Shown here piece by piece: positions 50,288 to 58,786 of a stretch of 64,000 bases of DNA (position 1 is its first letter; the number at the start of each line of letters is the position of its first letter). Both the position numbers and the translations under genes were made by a program. Origin of the DNA: UBA6857 sp045538095 (lineage in GTDB: Bacteria; Bacillota; Clostridia; Oscillospirales; Acutalibacteraceae); contig JAZSQU010000048.1 of the NCBI GenBank assembly GCA_045538095.1, positions 124,001 to 188,000 on the forward strand, in the 5' to 3' direction. The notes under the pieces were generated by a model. That model was given only the letters and a program-made list of their open reading frames with translations. It was not told where the DNA came from and made no database searches.

Positions 50288-51820
50288 ATGAAGAAAAACA
50301 GATTACACATTTTAACAGCATTTTTTTCCATAATGATGATAGCATTATTCTCTCTTAGTGCAAACGCGTACATAACCCTTGATGAAGACGACTTAACAAA
50401 AACTGTAGACAATGTAAAATATCATATGTTTGAATCTAATGGAGAAAAACAAGCAATTGCATATGAATTCGTTGCTGACGAAGAAATAACAGAGCTTCAT
50501 ATCCTTTCAGAGGTTGACGGATATAAAGTAATAAGGGTAGAAGCAACCTCTTTTTTTAAAAGTTTTCCTGACGTCACAGAAATTACTGTCGGTGAAAATG
50601 TTGAAAGCTTATCTTTCCATACCTTTGCTAGCTTTAAAAGTTTAAAAAAGGTTAACTTACCATCTACACTTACTAGTATTGGTGACGAAGTATTCGCAGG
50701 ATGCTCAAGTCTTGAATCGATGAATCTTGAATATGTAACATATATAGGAACGGAAGCTTTTAACAATTGCACATCGTTAAAAGAAGTAGAATTTTCTGAA
50801 AATCTGGAAACTATCGGTTCAAGATCTTTCAGAAACACCGGATTTGAAACGATAACAATTCCCTCAAAAGCTCATCTGAGCGGAACAGAACGCTTTGCCA
50901 TTATCGGTGAGCAGTTCGCAAACTGTGCTAATCTTAAAACGGTTATTTTTGAAGATCGAGCTGATAGCTCCAAACCTTTCTATATAGATGAATGGGCTTT
51001 TAACGGATGTACATCACTTGAAACAGTTATTCTTCCTCAGAATGTATCAGATATAATAATTTATGATGCCGCATTTTATAACTGTAAAAATCTCAAGAAT
51101 TTTGATTTTAGCAAGGTAACAAATATTTATGACCATGCTTTTAAAGGCTGCACAAAAATAACAAAGGTTGATTTTTCGGATGATTTGAAAATAATAGGTT
51201 GTTACGCATTTGCAGAAACAGGACTTAAAACAGTTACTATACCTTCAAAAACACAGTTAGAATGTAATTTAGGAGGAGAAAACGAGCACTGGGATGATAC
51301 CGGTGCATTTGAAGATTTTTACGCTCAGTTTAAAAACTGTAAGAATCTTAAAACAGTAATCTTTGAAGATAAAACAAAAAGCAAATTCACTATCCCTCAC
51401 TTTACTTTTGAAGGCTGCATAGCCCTCAAAAAGGTGTATCTCCCCGAAGACACAAAAATAACAATCGGTCCGAGAGCCTTTAAAAACTGCACAAGCCTTA
51501 CCAAGGTCTACGGCAGTGAAAATATTGTTGAAATCGGTGATGCAGCTTTCTCATACTGCAAGAGCCTTAAAGAAATCACTCTCGGAAAGAACCTCAAAAC
51601 CGTTGGTGAAAAAGCCTTCCTCGGTTGCAGTAAGCTTGCAAGAGTAAACTTTGAAAGCACAAAAACTGCTCCCACCTTCGGCAGAAAAGCTTTCTCCGCT
51701 ACAGCAGACGGAATCAAGTTTGTTGCCGATAAGGCAATTGCAAAGAAAGTAAAAACAAACCTGAAAAACACCGCTACGAAAAACGCAAAGGTTTATTCGG
51801 TGTCGTACAGTAAAGTATAA
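50288..51820 (+). CDS. Secreted BspA-type leucine-rich-repeat surface protein
   Basis: 510 aa. Signal peptide (KKNRLHILTAFFSIMMIALF, cleavage after ANA near 27). The rest is a ladder of LRR_5 repeats with CTSLKEV, GCSSLESM, CKNLKNFDF, GCTKITKV and CTSLTKVYG units, typical of BspA proteins of gut bacteria that bind host or bacterial surfaces. No C-terminal membrane or sorting motif; it ends with a basic strand-rich segment (KKVKTNLKNTATKNAKV). AT-rich codons in the first two thirds differ from the last third, which matches other genes here. Long leader upstream. Confidence 0.85.
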   Translation: MKKNRLHILTAFFSIMMIALFSLSANAYITLDEDDLTKTVDNVKYHMFESNGEKQAIAYEFVADEEITELHILSEVDGYKVIRVEATSFFKSFPDVTEITVGENVESLSFHTFASFKSLKKVNLPSTLTSIGDEVFAGCSSLESMNLEYVTYIGTEAFNNCTSLKEVEFSENLETIGSRSFRNTGFETITIPSKAHLSGTERFAIIGEQFANCANLKTVIFEDRADSSKPFYIDEWAFNGCTSLETVILPQNVSDIIIYDAAFYNCKNLKNFDFSKVTNIYDHAFKGCTKITKVDFSDDLKIIGCYAFAETGLKTVTIPSKTQLECNLGGENEHWDDTGAFEDFYAQFKNCKNLKTVIFEDKTKSKFTIPHFTFEGCIALKKVYLPEDTKITIGPRAFKNCTSLTKVYGSENIVEIGDAAFSYCKSLKEITLGKNLKTVGEKAFLGCSKLARVNFESTKTAPTFGRKAFSATADGIKFVADKAIAKKVKTNLKNTATKNAKVYSVSYSKV

Positions 51821-51848
51821 CCTGAATGACCTCTCACAAATACCCCAA

Positions 51849-51892
51849 AGCAGACCTGCCTCTCACACCGGGCGGGGCTGCTCTTTTATATC
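51849..51892 (+). terminator. Terminator of the LRR gene
   Basis: Interrupted AGCAG.CCTGCC with GGCGGGGCTGCT stem, then CTTTTAT. Confidence 0.65.
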
Positions 51893-51921
51893 TTCATATT
51901 TGTAAAAAATCCTGATTTCGG

Positions 51922-51950
51922 TTGACTTGCATTGATTCTGGTGATAGAAT
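51922..51950 (+). promoter_or_regulatory. Promoter of the second GPH transporter
   Basis: TTGACT (51922-51927), 17 bp, TAGAAT (51945-51950). Confidence 0.7.
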
Positions 51951-51999
51951 GTAAAGGTCAGAACGGTTTAACGTTTATATTAAAAAAGGAGAAAGTTAT

Positions 52000-53430
52000 A
52001 TGAAACCAAACAAAAACCCACTTTGGCAGACCAACAGTGTCGAAAGAAAAAGCTATTACAGCTATTTCTTCGGACAGAATATGATTTACAGTATGCTGGC
52101 TGCCTATCTCACCACCTACCTTGTATTCAAGGAAATTGACCCGGTAAAATCAGGCATGATTGTTACAATCGTAAAAATCTGGGACGCAGTAAACGACGCT
52201 ATCTTCGGTGTAATCTTCGACAAGATTACGTTCAAAAGCGGAAAGAAGTACATTCCCTGGCTTAAAATCGCCTGCGCACTTACTCCTGCCGCAACTGTTG
52301 CAGTGTTCATTATCCCCTCTGCAGCAAGCGAAGTTGTAAAGCTTGTCTGGTTTGCTCTTGCTTACATTATCTGGGATACAGCATACACAATCTGTGACGT
52401 GCCCGCCTTCGGTATTATCACTGCCATGACAACTCAGATTGAAGAAAGAAACACTATTCTTTCTCTTAAGGGCATTACCGGCGGTATCGGTTCAGCTCTT
52501 ACAACCGTTCTTGTAACTCTTCTTATCGGTCAGTCAATCAACATCGGTTACGGCCCCACTGCTATTATTATTGCAATTGTTGCTGCAGCAACCATGTTCC
52601 CTGTATGCTTCAAGTGTGAAGAAAGAAACAAGCCCGTTGAAGAAGAACAGTTCACCGTAAGAAGCATGATTAAATATGTTGTAAGCAACAAGTACCTTCT
52701 TATCTACTATGTGGGCTACCTCTTCTATTCAGGTGCTCAGACATATACAGCACTTCACCTTCTTATGGCTTACTACATTTACGGCAACGAGCTTATCTCC
52801 CTTGTAACCGGTACTGTTGCAGCTGTTCCTCAGCTTATTATGGCTCTTTTCGTACCGAAAATTATCAGAAAAATTGATAAGTTTACTCTCTTTAAGATTT
52901 CTACAGTTGCGGCAATTCTTCTTTCAATTCCCGTTTGCTTTGCCCGTAACAGCCTTGTACTCTTCATTATAACCTTTATGCTCCGCTCTGTTCCTCTCGG
53001 TATTATCGGTGTTCTTTCCTTCACATTTACACCGGACTGTGCCGAATACGGCCAGTACACAACCGGCACAGAAGCTAAGGGTATTACCTTTGCGATCCAG
53101 ACCTTTGCTGTTAAACTTGCAGCTGCAATTTCAAGCGGTCTCGGTCTTTTCCTTCTCGGACTTTTCAACTTCAGAACAGAGTTTGAAGGCATCGACATCA
53201 AGGGCTTTGCAGACCTTCAGGCAGCAAACGCAATTGCTCTTCAGCCCGACGGAGCTCTTGACGGACTTTGGTTCACTTACAACGTTGTGCCCATTATCGG
53301 CCTTGTAATCGCTCTCGGCATCTGGTGTCTCTACAGACTTAAAGATAAAGACGTTCAGATTATGGCAGACTGCAACAGCGGTCAGATTACAAAAGAAGAA
53401 GCTGAAAAGCTCCTTTCAAGAAAATACTAA
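52000..53430 (+). CDS. Second GPH-family sugar:cation symporter
   Basis: 476 aa, normal MelB-like length, with about 12 membrane segments. Conserved loops: NDAIFGVIFDKITFKSGKKY (the NDxxxGxxxDR-type cation site region) and CAEYGQYTTGTEAKG. It differs from the 551-aa member at 8925 in length and loop sequence, so they probably have different substrates. RBS AAAAAAGGAG. Monocistronic; ends in a cytoplasmic Lys/Glu-rich helix. Confidence 0.88.
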   Translation: MKPNKNPLWQTNSVERKSYYSYFFGQNMIYSMLAAYLTTYLVFKEIDPVKSGMIVTIVKIWDAVNDAIFGVIFDKITFKSGKKYIPWLKIACALTPAATVAVFIIPSAASEVVKLVWFALAYIIWDTAYTICDVPAFGIITAMTTQIEERNTILSLKGITGGIGSALTTVLVTLLIGQSINIGYGPTAIIIAIVAAATMFPVCFKCEERNKPVEEEQFTVRSMIKYVVSNKYLLIYYVGYLFYSGAQTYTALHLLMAYYIYGNELISLVTGTVAAVPQLIMALFVPKIIRKIDKFTLFKISTVAAILLSIPVCFARNSLVLFIITFMLRSVPLGIIGVLSFTFTPDCAEYGQYTTGTEAKGITFAIQTFAVKLAAAISSGLGLFLLGLFNFRTEFEGIDIKGFADLQAANAIALQPDGALDGLWFTYNVVPIIGLVIALGIWCLYRLKDKDVQIMADCNSGQITKEEAEKLLSRKY

Positions 53431-53458
53431 TAAGAAGCTCCCTCTTGGGGGCTTCTTA
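53431..53458 (+). terminator. Terminator of the second GPH transporter
   Basis: AAGAAGC.CCC/GGGGGCTTCTT with a short loop. A second terminator-like hairpin (GG.CGCCC/GGGCG.CC then T6) follows near 53513-53541. Confidence 0.75.
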
Positions 53459-53553
53459 AATGCAGAAGCCAGAACGCAAAATGCAAAATTACTGACAAAA
53501 CGGCAGATAACCGCAGGGCGCCCATTGGGCGTCCTTTTTTAAAGTTGAAAGTT

Positions 53554-53752
53554 AACCCCTCTGTCAAAATCTGCGATTTTGACATCTTTTCTTCCAGAAA
53601 CGGGCACCCTTTTGTCTGCTTTGCAGACATTTCCCCTACCAGGGGAATTACCTTTCAGGGGCGACAAGAATTGTTGCACGAATATAAAAAGATGAAGCCT
53701 TGCCTCTCCTGAAAGGAGAGGTGGCAGCCGTAGGCTGACGGAGAGGTTTATT
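53554..53752. repeat. Palindromic intergenic element D, with an inserted module
   Basis: Left end AACCCCTCTGTCA and right end TGACGGAGAGGTT resemble the ends of A-C. Tips: AAAATC/GATTTT left and GCAGCCGTAGGCTG right. Between the left tip and the CTTTCAGGGG arm is an extra module (about 53597-53655) with TGTCTGC/GCAGACA and TTCCCCT/AGGGGAA hairpins, shared with element E. Left flank AAAGTTGAAAGTTAA; right flank CTCCACAC-type. An open frame across it is a palindrome artefact. Confidence 0.75.
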
Positions 53753-53851
53753 ATCTCCACACTATCCACTTTTTATCGCAAGTCAATCCCTTAACCATCA
53801 CAAGCCGGAAAAAACTTCCAAAAACTTTGTCAAAAAAATCCCTTTTAACTC

Positions 53852-53880
53852 TTGATACTTTCAATTATCCGTGCTATAAT
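53852..53880 (+). promoter_or_regulatory. guaB promoter
   Basis: TTGATA (53852-53857), 17 bp, TATAAT (53875-53880). Confidence 0.8.
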
Positions 53881-53940
53881 AACTTAATATATTTTAGCAC
53901 AAACCAGCATATTTCAAAAACGAGAGAAAGGATAATGGTT

Positions 53941-55407
53941 ATGGATTTCAACTCAAAGTTTGTAAAAGAAGGTCTTACCTTCGACGATGTACTTCTCATC
54001 CCGGCTGAATCAAATGTTCTTCCCGCAGATGTATGTCTTGAAACTCAGCTTACCAAAAACATCAGACTCAATATTCCCGTAATGACTGCTGCTATGGATA
54101 CAGTTACGGAATCAAGAATGGCAATTGCCATTGCCCGTGAAGGCGGTCTCGGTGTAATCCACAAGAATATGTCAATTGAAGCACAGGTGCAGGAAGTTGA
54201 CAAGGTTAAGAGAAGTGAAAACGGTATTATTTCAAATCCTATGTTTTTGGCTCCCGACAACTATGTTTATGAAGCTGAAAACCTTATGCACAACTACCGT
54301 ATTTCAGGTGTGCCCATCTGCGAAAACGGCAAGCTTGTAGGTATTCTTACAAACCGTGACCTTCGTTTCCTTTCAGATTACAATATTAAAATCAGCGAAG
54401 TTATGACAAAGGAAGGCCTCGTAACAGGCGCTGTTGGTACAACCCTTGAAGAAGCTAAGCTCATCCTTATGAAGCACAAAATTGAAAAGCTTCCTCTTGT
54501 TGACGACAACGGTTACCTCAAAGGTCTTATTACAATCAAGGATATTGAGAAGGCTGTTCAGTACCCCAACTCAGCAAGAGACAGCGAAGGCAGACTTCTC
54601 TGTGCTGCTGCTCTCGGTGCAACTGCAGACGTTCTTGACAGAGCTGCTCCTCTCGTTGCTGCTCACGTTGACGCGTTTGTTCTTGACTCAGCTCACGGCC
54701 ACAGCAAGAATATTCTCAAGGCTGTTGAAAAGGTTAAGGCTGCATATCCCCACATTTCACTTATTGCAGGTAACGTTGCAACTGCTGAAGCTACAAAGGC
54801 TCTTATTGAAGCAGGTGCTGACGCTGTTAAGGTCGGTATCGGCCCCGGTTCAATCTGTACAACACGTATCGTTGCAGGTATCGGTGTTCCTCAGATTACT
54901 GCTATTTATGACTGCGCTGAAGAGGCTGCTAAGTATGGCAAGAATGTAATCGGTGACGGTGGTATCAAGTACTCAGGTGAAATCGTTAAGGCTATTGCTG
55001 CCGGTGCAAGCGCAATTATGGTTGGTTCTCTTGTTGCAGGCTGTGAAGAATCACCCAGTGAAACAGAAATCTATCAGGGCAGAAAATACAAGGTTTACCG
55101 CGGTATGGGTTCAATTGCTGCAATGAATCAGGGCAGTAAGGACAGATACTTCCAGGCTAACAATAAAAAGCTCGTTCCCGAAGGCGTTGAAGGCCGTGTA
55201 CCTTATAAGGGAACTCTCAGCGAAACCGTATATCAGATGATGGGCGGTCTCCGTGCAGGTATGGGCTATTGCGGTTGCGCAACAATTGATGAGCTCAAGG
55301 AAAAGACACAGTTTGTTAGAATCACAAACGCAGGTCTTATTGAAAGCCATCCCCACGATATTTCAATCACAAAAGAAGCACCCAACTATTCAATGGGTAA
55401 CAACTGA
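53941..55407 (+). CDS. guaB: Inosine-5'-monophosphate dehydrogenase
   Basis: 488 aa from ATG at 53941, 8 nt after AAAGGA. The ATG at 53935 is too close to the RBS, and the open frame further upstream runs through the promoter. Catalytic barrel with two CBS domains inserted (about 95-210), the catalytic loop GPGSICTTR with Cys306, GDGGIKYSGE for IMP, and the mobile flap near YRGMGSIAAM. Rate-limiting step of GMP synthesis (IMP to XMP). guaA is not next to it. Length equals Bacillus GuaB. Confidence 0.96.
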   Translation: MDFNSKFVKEGLTFDDVLLIPAESNVLPADVCLETQLTKNIRLNIPVMTAAMDTVTESRMAIAIAREGGLGVIHKNMSIEAQVQEVDKVKRSENGIISNPMFLAPDNYVYEAENLMHNYRISGVPICENGKLVGILTNRDLRFLSDYNIKISEVMTKEGLVTGAVGTTLEEAKLILMKHKIEKLPLVDDNGYLKGLITIKDIEKAVQYPNSARDSEGRLLCAAALGATADVLDRAAPLVAAHVDAFVLDSAHGHSKNILKAVEKVKAAYPHISLIAGNVATAEATKALIEAGADAVKVGIGPGSICTTRIVAGIGVPQITAIYDCAEEAAKYGKNVIGDGGIKYSGEIVKAIAAGASAIMVGSLVAGCEESPSETEIYQGRKYKVYRGMGSIAAMNQGSKDRYFQANNKKLVPEGVEGRVPYKGTLSETVYQMMGGLRAGMGYCGCATIDELKEKTQFVRITNAGLIESHPHDISITKEAPNYSMGNN

Positions 55408-55422
55408 TAAATATTTGAAACA

Positions 55423-55458
55423 AAATCTCCACTTGGCGACTTGTCCAAGTGGAGATTT
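55423..55458 (+). terminator. Terminator-like hairpin after guaB
   Basis: 14-bp perfect stem AAATCTCCACTTGG/CCAAGTGGAGATTT; modest T-tract (TTTCTGCTTTTT). Confidence 0.7.
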
Positions 55459-55503
55459 CTGCTTTTTGGAAGAAAATAATGAAAAACAAAAAATGTGGAA
55501 AAC

Positions 55504-55926
55504 TTATTTTGGAACAGCTGTTTTTTCTGTAGGAACCATATTGTAAATCGTACCTTCAGGGTCAACCATACTTATGGGAGTTTCGGGAAAAAGTGCGTGG
55601 ATAAGGTCAATAAAGTCGTTGCTGTTTTCTCCGGGAAAACCGGTGACTATAGTAAGGGGCTTTCTTTTTGCTATGTGGGCTGAAACGGTGAGGATAGGGT
55701 CGTCGTTGAAATAAACTGCCATTTCGCCGCCGTAGCTTTTCGAAAGCTGAAAAAGTCTTTCAATTATTTCGTGGTCGGTGTTTTCGTTCTTTTTGCTGAG
55801 AGAAAGAACAGACACAACCTCTAAAGCTGAGGAGTTCTTTTCTGCAATTTCTTTTCCGGCTTTCACAAGATTTTCTGAAGACTGCTGTGCCGTTACGCAG
55901 ACCAGAACGGGTCTTTCACTGTTCAT
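55504..55926 (-). CDS. Universal-stress-protein-like (UspA/KdpD-type) protein
   Basis: 140 aa, cytoplasmic alpha/beta. The start ERPVLVCVTAQQSSENLVKAG and the middle LTIVTGFPGENSN fit the nucleotide-binding-like fold of Usp proteins, most like the sensor-associated domain of KdpD (VCV.....S..LV..G). The classic ATP motif G-x2-G-x9-GS is not clearly present, so ATP binding is doubtful. Monocistronic and convergent with guaB. Function unknown beyond the fold. Confidence 0.65.
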   Translation of the reverse strand: MNSERPVLVCVTAQQSSENLVKAGKEIAEKNSSALEVVSVLSLSKKNENTDHEIIERLFQLSKSYGGEMAVYFNDDPILTVSAHIAKRKPLTIVTGFPGENSNDFIDLIHALFPETPISMVDPEGTIYNMVPTEKTAVPK

Positions 55927-56015
55927 AAGGCTGACCTCCCTTCTGTATTTTCAGTATATTCTTCTAAACTTAAGAAAACCTTAAAGTCAGTTTTGAATAA
56001 GCATAAAACTTTCTA

Positions 56016-56044
56016 TTGTCAAAACAGCGCAACTGTGTTATAAT
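56016..56044 (+). promoter_or_regulatory. Promoter of the polysaccharide exporter
   Basis: TTGTCA (56016-56021), 17 bp, TATAAT (56039-56044). Confidence 0.75.
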
Positions 56045-56076
56045 AATCTGACAGTACCTTTAAGGAGGCGGAAGTA

Positions 56077-56922
56077 TTGGCTAAAAAACCCACATTAGGC
56101 AAGCATACGGGTAACTTTATGAAGTACCGTTATCTTCTCGGTGAGCTTGTTATGAAAAACATAAAGCTGCAGTACAGGAACTCGGTGCTGGGCGTACTCT
56201 GGACCTTTCTTCAGCCTTTGCTTACGATGATTGTTCTCGCTTTTGTGTTCAACAACCTTTTCGGAAGGGATTCTTCAAAGGTGGTAAACTATCCTGTTTA
56301 TCTTCTTTCGGGCAGACTGCTTCATCAGTTTTTTGTGCAGTCCACAAAAAGAGCCATGAAATCCATCCGCTCACATACCTCCATAATAAAAAAGGTTTAT
56401 GTGCCGAAGTATATCTATCCCATGGCAGGGATACTGTCGAATTTTGTAACCTTCCTTATTTCTCTTATTGTCCTTGTGGCGGTAATGGCTTTCTATAATA
56501 TTATAAAGGTAAATCCCGTTGCCGTTTCCTGGCAGATAATTTTTGCGGTTGTGCCGATAATCGTTCTCTTTTTCCTCAGTCTCGGTGTTGGAATGATTCT
56601 TGCAACCCTTGACGTATTTTTCAAAGACGTTGAAAATCTCTATGATATTTTCACTCTCCTGCTTTTCTATCTTACGCCCATTGTCTATACAATAGACCGT
56701 CTGGGCTTTGCAGAAGGCTCTTGGCAGGCTTCACTTCTGAAGCTTAATCCCATGTACGGAATTATCGGTATGTTCCGTGCAGCAATAATCCATTCAACGG
56801 AATTTATGGCTTACTTCAGCTTTGATGACCTGATTTATTGCAGTGTCTTTGCCCTTGTCTGCTGTGCAATTGGCTTTGCAGCTTTCTACAAAAAGCAGGA
56901 TAAGTTCATTCTTCACATTTAA
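56077..56922 (+). CDS. Polysaccharide ABC exporter permease (Wzm/TagG type)
   Basis: 281 aa with six membrane segments in ABC-2 layout. The start KNIKLQYRNSVLGVLWTFLQ matches the amphipathic interface and first segment of Wzm/TagG/RfbA permeases, and FKDVENLYDIFTLLLFYLTP is the family's later loop. It exports an undecaprenyl-linked glycan (O-antigen- or teichoic-acid-like). TTG start with AAGGAGG 8 nt upstream. The ATPase gene follows 24 bp later. No glycosyltransferases are adjacent, so the exported glycan is unknown. Confidence 0.92.
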   Translation: MAKKPTLGKHTGNFMKYRYLLGELVMKNIKLQYRNSVLGVLWTFLQPLLTMIVLAFVFNNLFGRDSSKVVNYPVYLLSGRLLHQFFVQSTKRAMKSIRSHTSIIKKVYVPKYIYPMAGILSNFVTFLISLIVLVAVMAFYNIIKVNPVAVSWQIIFAVVPIIVLFFLSLGVGMILATLDVFFKDVENLYDIFTLLLFYLTPIVYTIDRLGFAEGSWQASLLKLNPMYGIIGMFRAAIIHSTEFMAYFSFDDLIYCSVFALVCCAIGFAAFYKKQDKFILHI

Positions 56923-56946
56923 TTTGTGCCGAAGGAGTGAGATAAT

Positions 56947-57690
56947 TTGTCAAAATATGCAATTGAGGTAAGTCACGTCAGTATGCTCTTTCACCTTAAC
57001 AGAGAGCGTGTTGACAGTGCAAAAGAATATGTAATCCGTTTTCTTACCCGAAAGCTTTCCTACAGTGAATTCTGGGCCCTTAAGGATGTAAGCTTTAAGG
57101 TAAAAAAAGGCGACCGTGTTGGCATTATGGGCTTTAACGGTGCCGGTAAAAGTACCCTTCTTAAAACTGTTGCAGGTGTGCTTAAGCCTACAATGGGCGA
57201 GGTTAAGGTAAGAGGCGTAATTGCTCCGCTTCTGGAGCTGGGTGCAGGCTTTGATATGAATTATTCCGGTGCGGAAAACATCTATCTCTACGGTGCAACA
57301 ATGGGCTACCCAAAAAGCTTCATCAAGGAGAAGTTTGACGAAATTGTTGAGTTTTCCGAGCTTGGTGAGTTTATCAATTCACCCATGAAAAGCTATTCCT
57401 CAGGTATGAAGACCCGTCTTGGTTTTTCAATTGCAACGGCAGTGAAGCCTGATGTGCTTATTCTTGACGAGGTGCTTTCTGTTGGTGACGCAGCCTTCAA
57501 GGATAAAAGTGAGCAAAGAATTATGGATATGATGGCAGACGGCGTAACGGTGCTTTATGTTTCACACAGCACCGAAAGAGTGCGTAAGCTTTGCAACAAG
57601 GCAATTATTCTTACCAAGGGTCAGGTTATTGCCTACGGCGACAGCGACGAAATCTGTGATATGTATAATGAAATGGTTACTTCAAAATAA
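56947..57690 (+). CDS. Polysaccharide ABC exporter ATPase (Wzt/TagH type)
   Basis: 247 aa. Walker A GFNGAGKST near residue 62, GAGFDMNYSGAENIYLYG (a hallmark of Wzt/TagH ATPases), the signature YSSGMKTRL and Walker B LILDEVLSVGDAAF, with a conserved H-loop SH. The C-terminal carbohydrate-binding extension found in Wzt of O9-type systems is absent, so it is the short TagH-like form. TTG start, AAGGAG upstream. It works with the upstream permease; its terminator is at 57693. Confidence 0.93.
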   Translation: MSKYAIEVSHVSMLFHLNRERVDSAKEYVIRFLTRKLSYSEFWALKDVSFKVKKGDRVGIMGFNGAGKSTLLKTVAGVLKPTMGEVKVRGVIAPLLELGAGFDMNYSGAENIYLYGATMGYPKSFIKEKFDEIVEFSELGEFINSPMKSYSSGMKTRLGFSIATAVKPDVLILDEVLSVGDAAFKDKSEQRIMDMMADGVTVLYVSHSTERVRKLCNKAIILTKGQVIAYGDSDEICDMYNEMVTSK

Positions 57691-57692
57691 AA

Positions 57693-57720
57693 ATTTCCGC
57701 CTGAAATGGCGGAATTTTTA
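57693..57720 (+). terminator. Terminator of the exporter operon
   Basis: TTCCGCC/GGCGGAA stem (57695-57701, 57708-57714) with T5. Confidence 0.88.
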
Positions 57721-57722
57721 TT

Positions 57723-58099
57723 TTGAAAGTTGAAAGTTAAAAGTTGAAATAAACCCTTCCACCGCTAAAGCGGTCCCCCTTTTCCTCCGGAAACGGGCAC
57801 CCTTTTGTCTGCTTCGCAGACATTTCCCCTATTAGGGGAATTACCTTTCAGGGACGGCAAGAATAAGGTTATATGATTGTAACATTTCGTTCCGATTATA
57901 TCCACCTTTACAGAAGTTACAGAAGCTAAATTCTACCCACCAAATCAGATATATATCGTAGGGACCGGCGTCCTCGACGGTCCGATTACAACCTACTCTT
58001 TACCTTTAATAAACAAACTCACTCTGCGGAATACATCTTTTTATTTACTGTAGTGTAAAGTCGCGACCGCAACTCCACACTCCACTTCACTCTCCACAC
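57723..58099. repeat. Element E (left half only) joined to other repeat modules
   Basis: TTGAAAGTTGAAAGTTAA, then AATAAACCCTTCCAC with tip CCGCTAAAGCGG, then the module shared with D (TGTCTGC/GCAGACA and TTCCCCT/AGGGGAA, about 57789-57856). No right end of the A-D type follows. Instead come an inverted copy of AACGAAGTGACCC-like sequence (TTTCGTTCCGATT near 57886), GGACCGGCGTCCTCGACGGT (57962-57981) and a CTCCACACTCC run at 58073-58099. No gene is visible in this 442-bp gap. Confidence 0.7.
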
Positions 58100-58103
58100 T
58101 TAA

Positions 58104-58132
58104 AAAAGGTCAGCACATGGCTGACCTTTTTG
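58104..58132. terminator. Bidirectional terminator
   Basis: 11-bp stem AAAAGGTCAGC/GCTGACCTTTT with a 5-nt loop and T run on both strands. Confidence 0.85.
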
Positions 58133-58771
58133 TCATATCAGGTTATAAACTTCCTTGGCGGTGTGGGCTATAAAGTCTGCACCGTTTTCTTTAAGCACAG
58201 CTTCATCACGGAAGCCCCAGGTAACACCAATGCACTTTACGTCTGCGTTATGTGCAGTCTGCACATCAACCTCACTGTCACCTACATAAATGCACTCCTC
58301 AGCCGTCAGATCAAAATGCCGGAGAACCTTAAGCACATTCACAGGGTTGGGCTTACGCTCTTCCTCAACGCTTACACCGATAGCACATTCGATGCCCGGG
58401 AAATAGTCCTCACAAAGGTCAACCACTGCAGAGTGAAGCTTGTTTGAAACAACAGCTGTGTGAACACCTTTTTCTCTGAGCTTTTCGATAAGCTCATTCA
58501 CGCCCTCATAAGGCGCAGTGTTGTCTGACATATGCTGGAGATAGTGAGCACGGAAGCAGTCAAGACAGTCTGCATTCACCTTTTCGCTTGTTCCTTCGGG
58601 TGTTGAGCGTTCCATAAGCTTTTTTACACCGTTACCGATGAAGGAACGCACCTCATCAATTGTTCTTTCGGGAAAACCGAAAGCTCTCAGTGCGTGATTC
58701 ACCGAATTGTAAAGGTCTCTCAGAGTATCCAGAAGAGTTCCGTCAAGGTCAAAAATTACTGCTTTATACAT
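58133..58771 (-). CDS. HAD-family phosphatase, phosphoglycolate phosphatase-like
   Basis: 212 aa. HAD motif I is FDLDGTLLDT at the N-terminus (the first Asp is the nucleophile), motif II VSNKL near 110, motif III around ERKPNPVNVLKVL (Lys), and motif IV YVGDSEVD. A four-helix cap (about 15-85) is the C1 type of phosphoglycolate and sugar phosphatases. It begins 15 nt after glgP, so it may dephosphorylate a sugar phosphate from glycogen use, or repair phosphoglycolate. The symbol gph is plausible but not certain. Confidence 0.88.
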   Translation of the reverse strand: MYKAVIFDLDGTLLDTLRDLYNSVNHALRAFGFPERTIDEVRSFIGNGVKKLMERSTPEGTSEKVNADCLDCFRAHYLQHMSDNTAPYEGVNELIEKLREKGVHTAVVSNKLHSAVVDLCEDYFPGIECAIGVSVEEERKPNPVNVLKVLRHFDLTAEECIYVGDSEVDVQTAHNADVKCIGVTWGFRDEAVLKENGADFIAHTAKEVYNLI

Positions 58772-58786
58772 CCTTTTCGCCTTCTT

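Noticed and set aside
53427..53769. Open frames over element D as genes
   Set aside because: They span terminators and inverted repeats and have no ribosome binding site.
53827..53940. N-terminal extension of GuaB by 38 codons
   Set aside because: It covers the guaB promoter; the ATG at 53941 gives the usual 488 aa.
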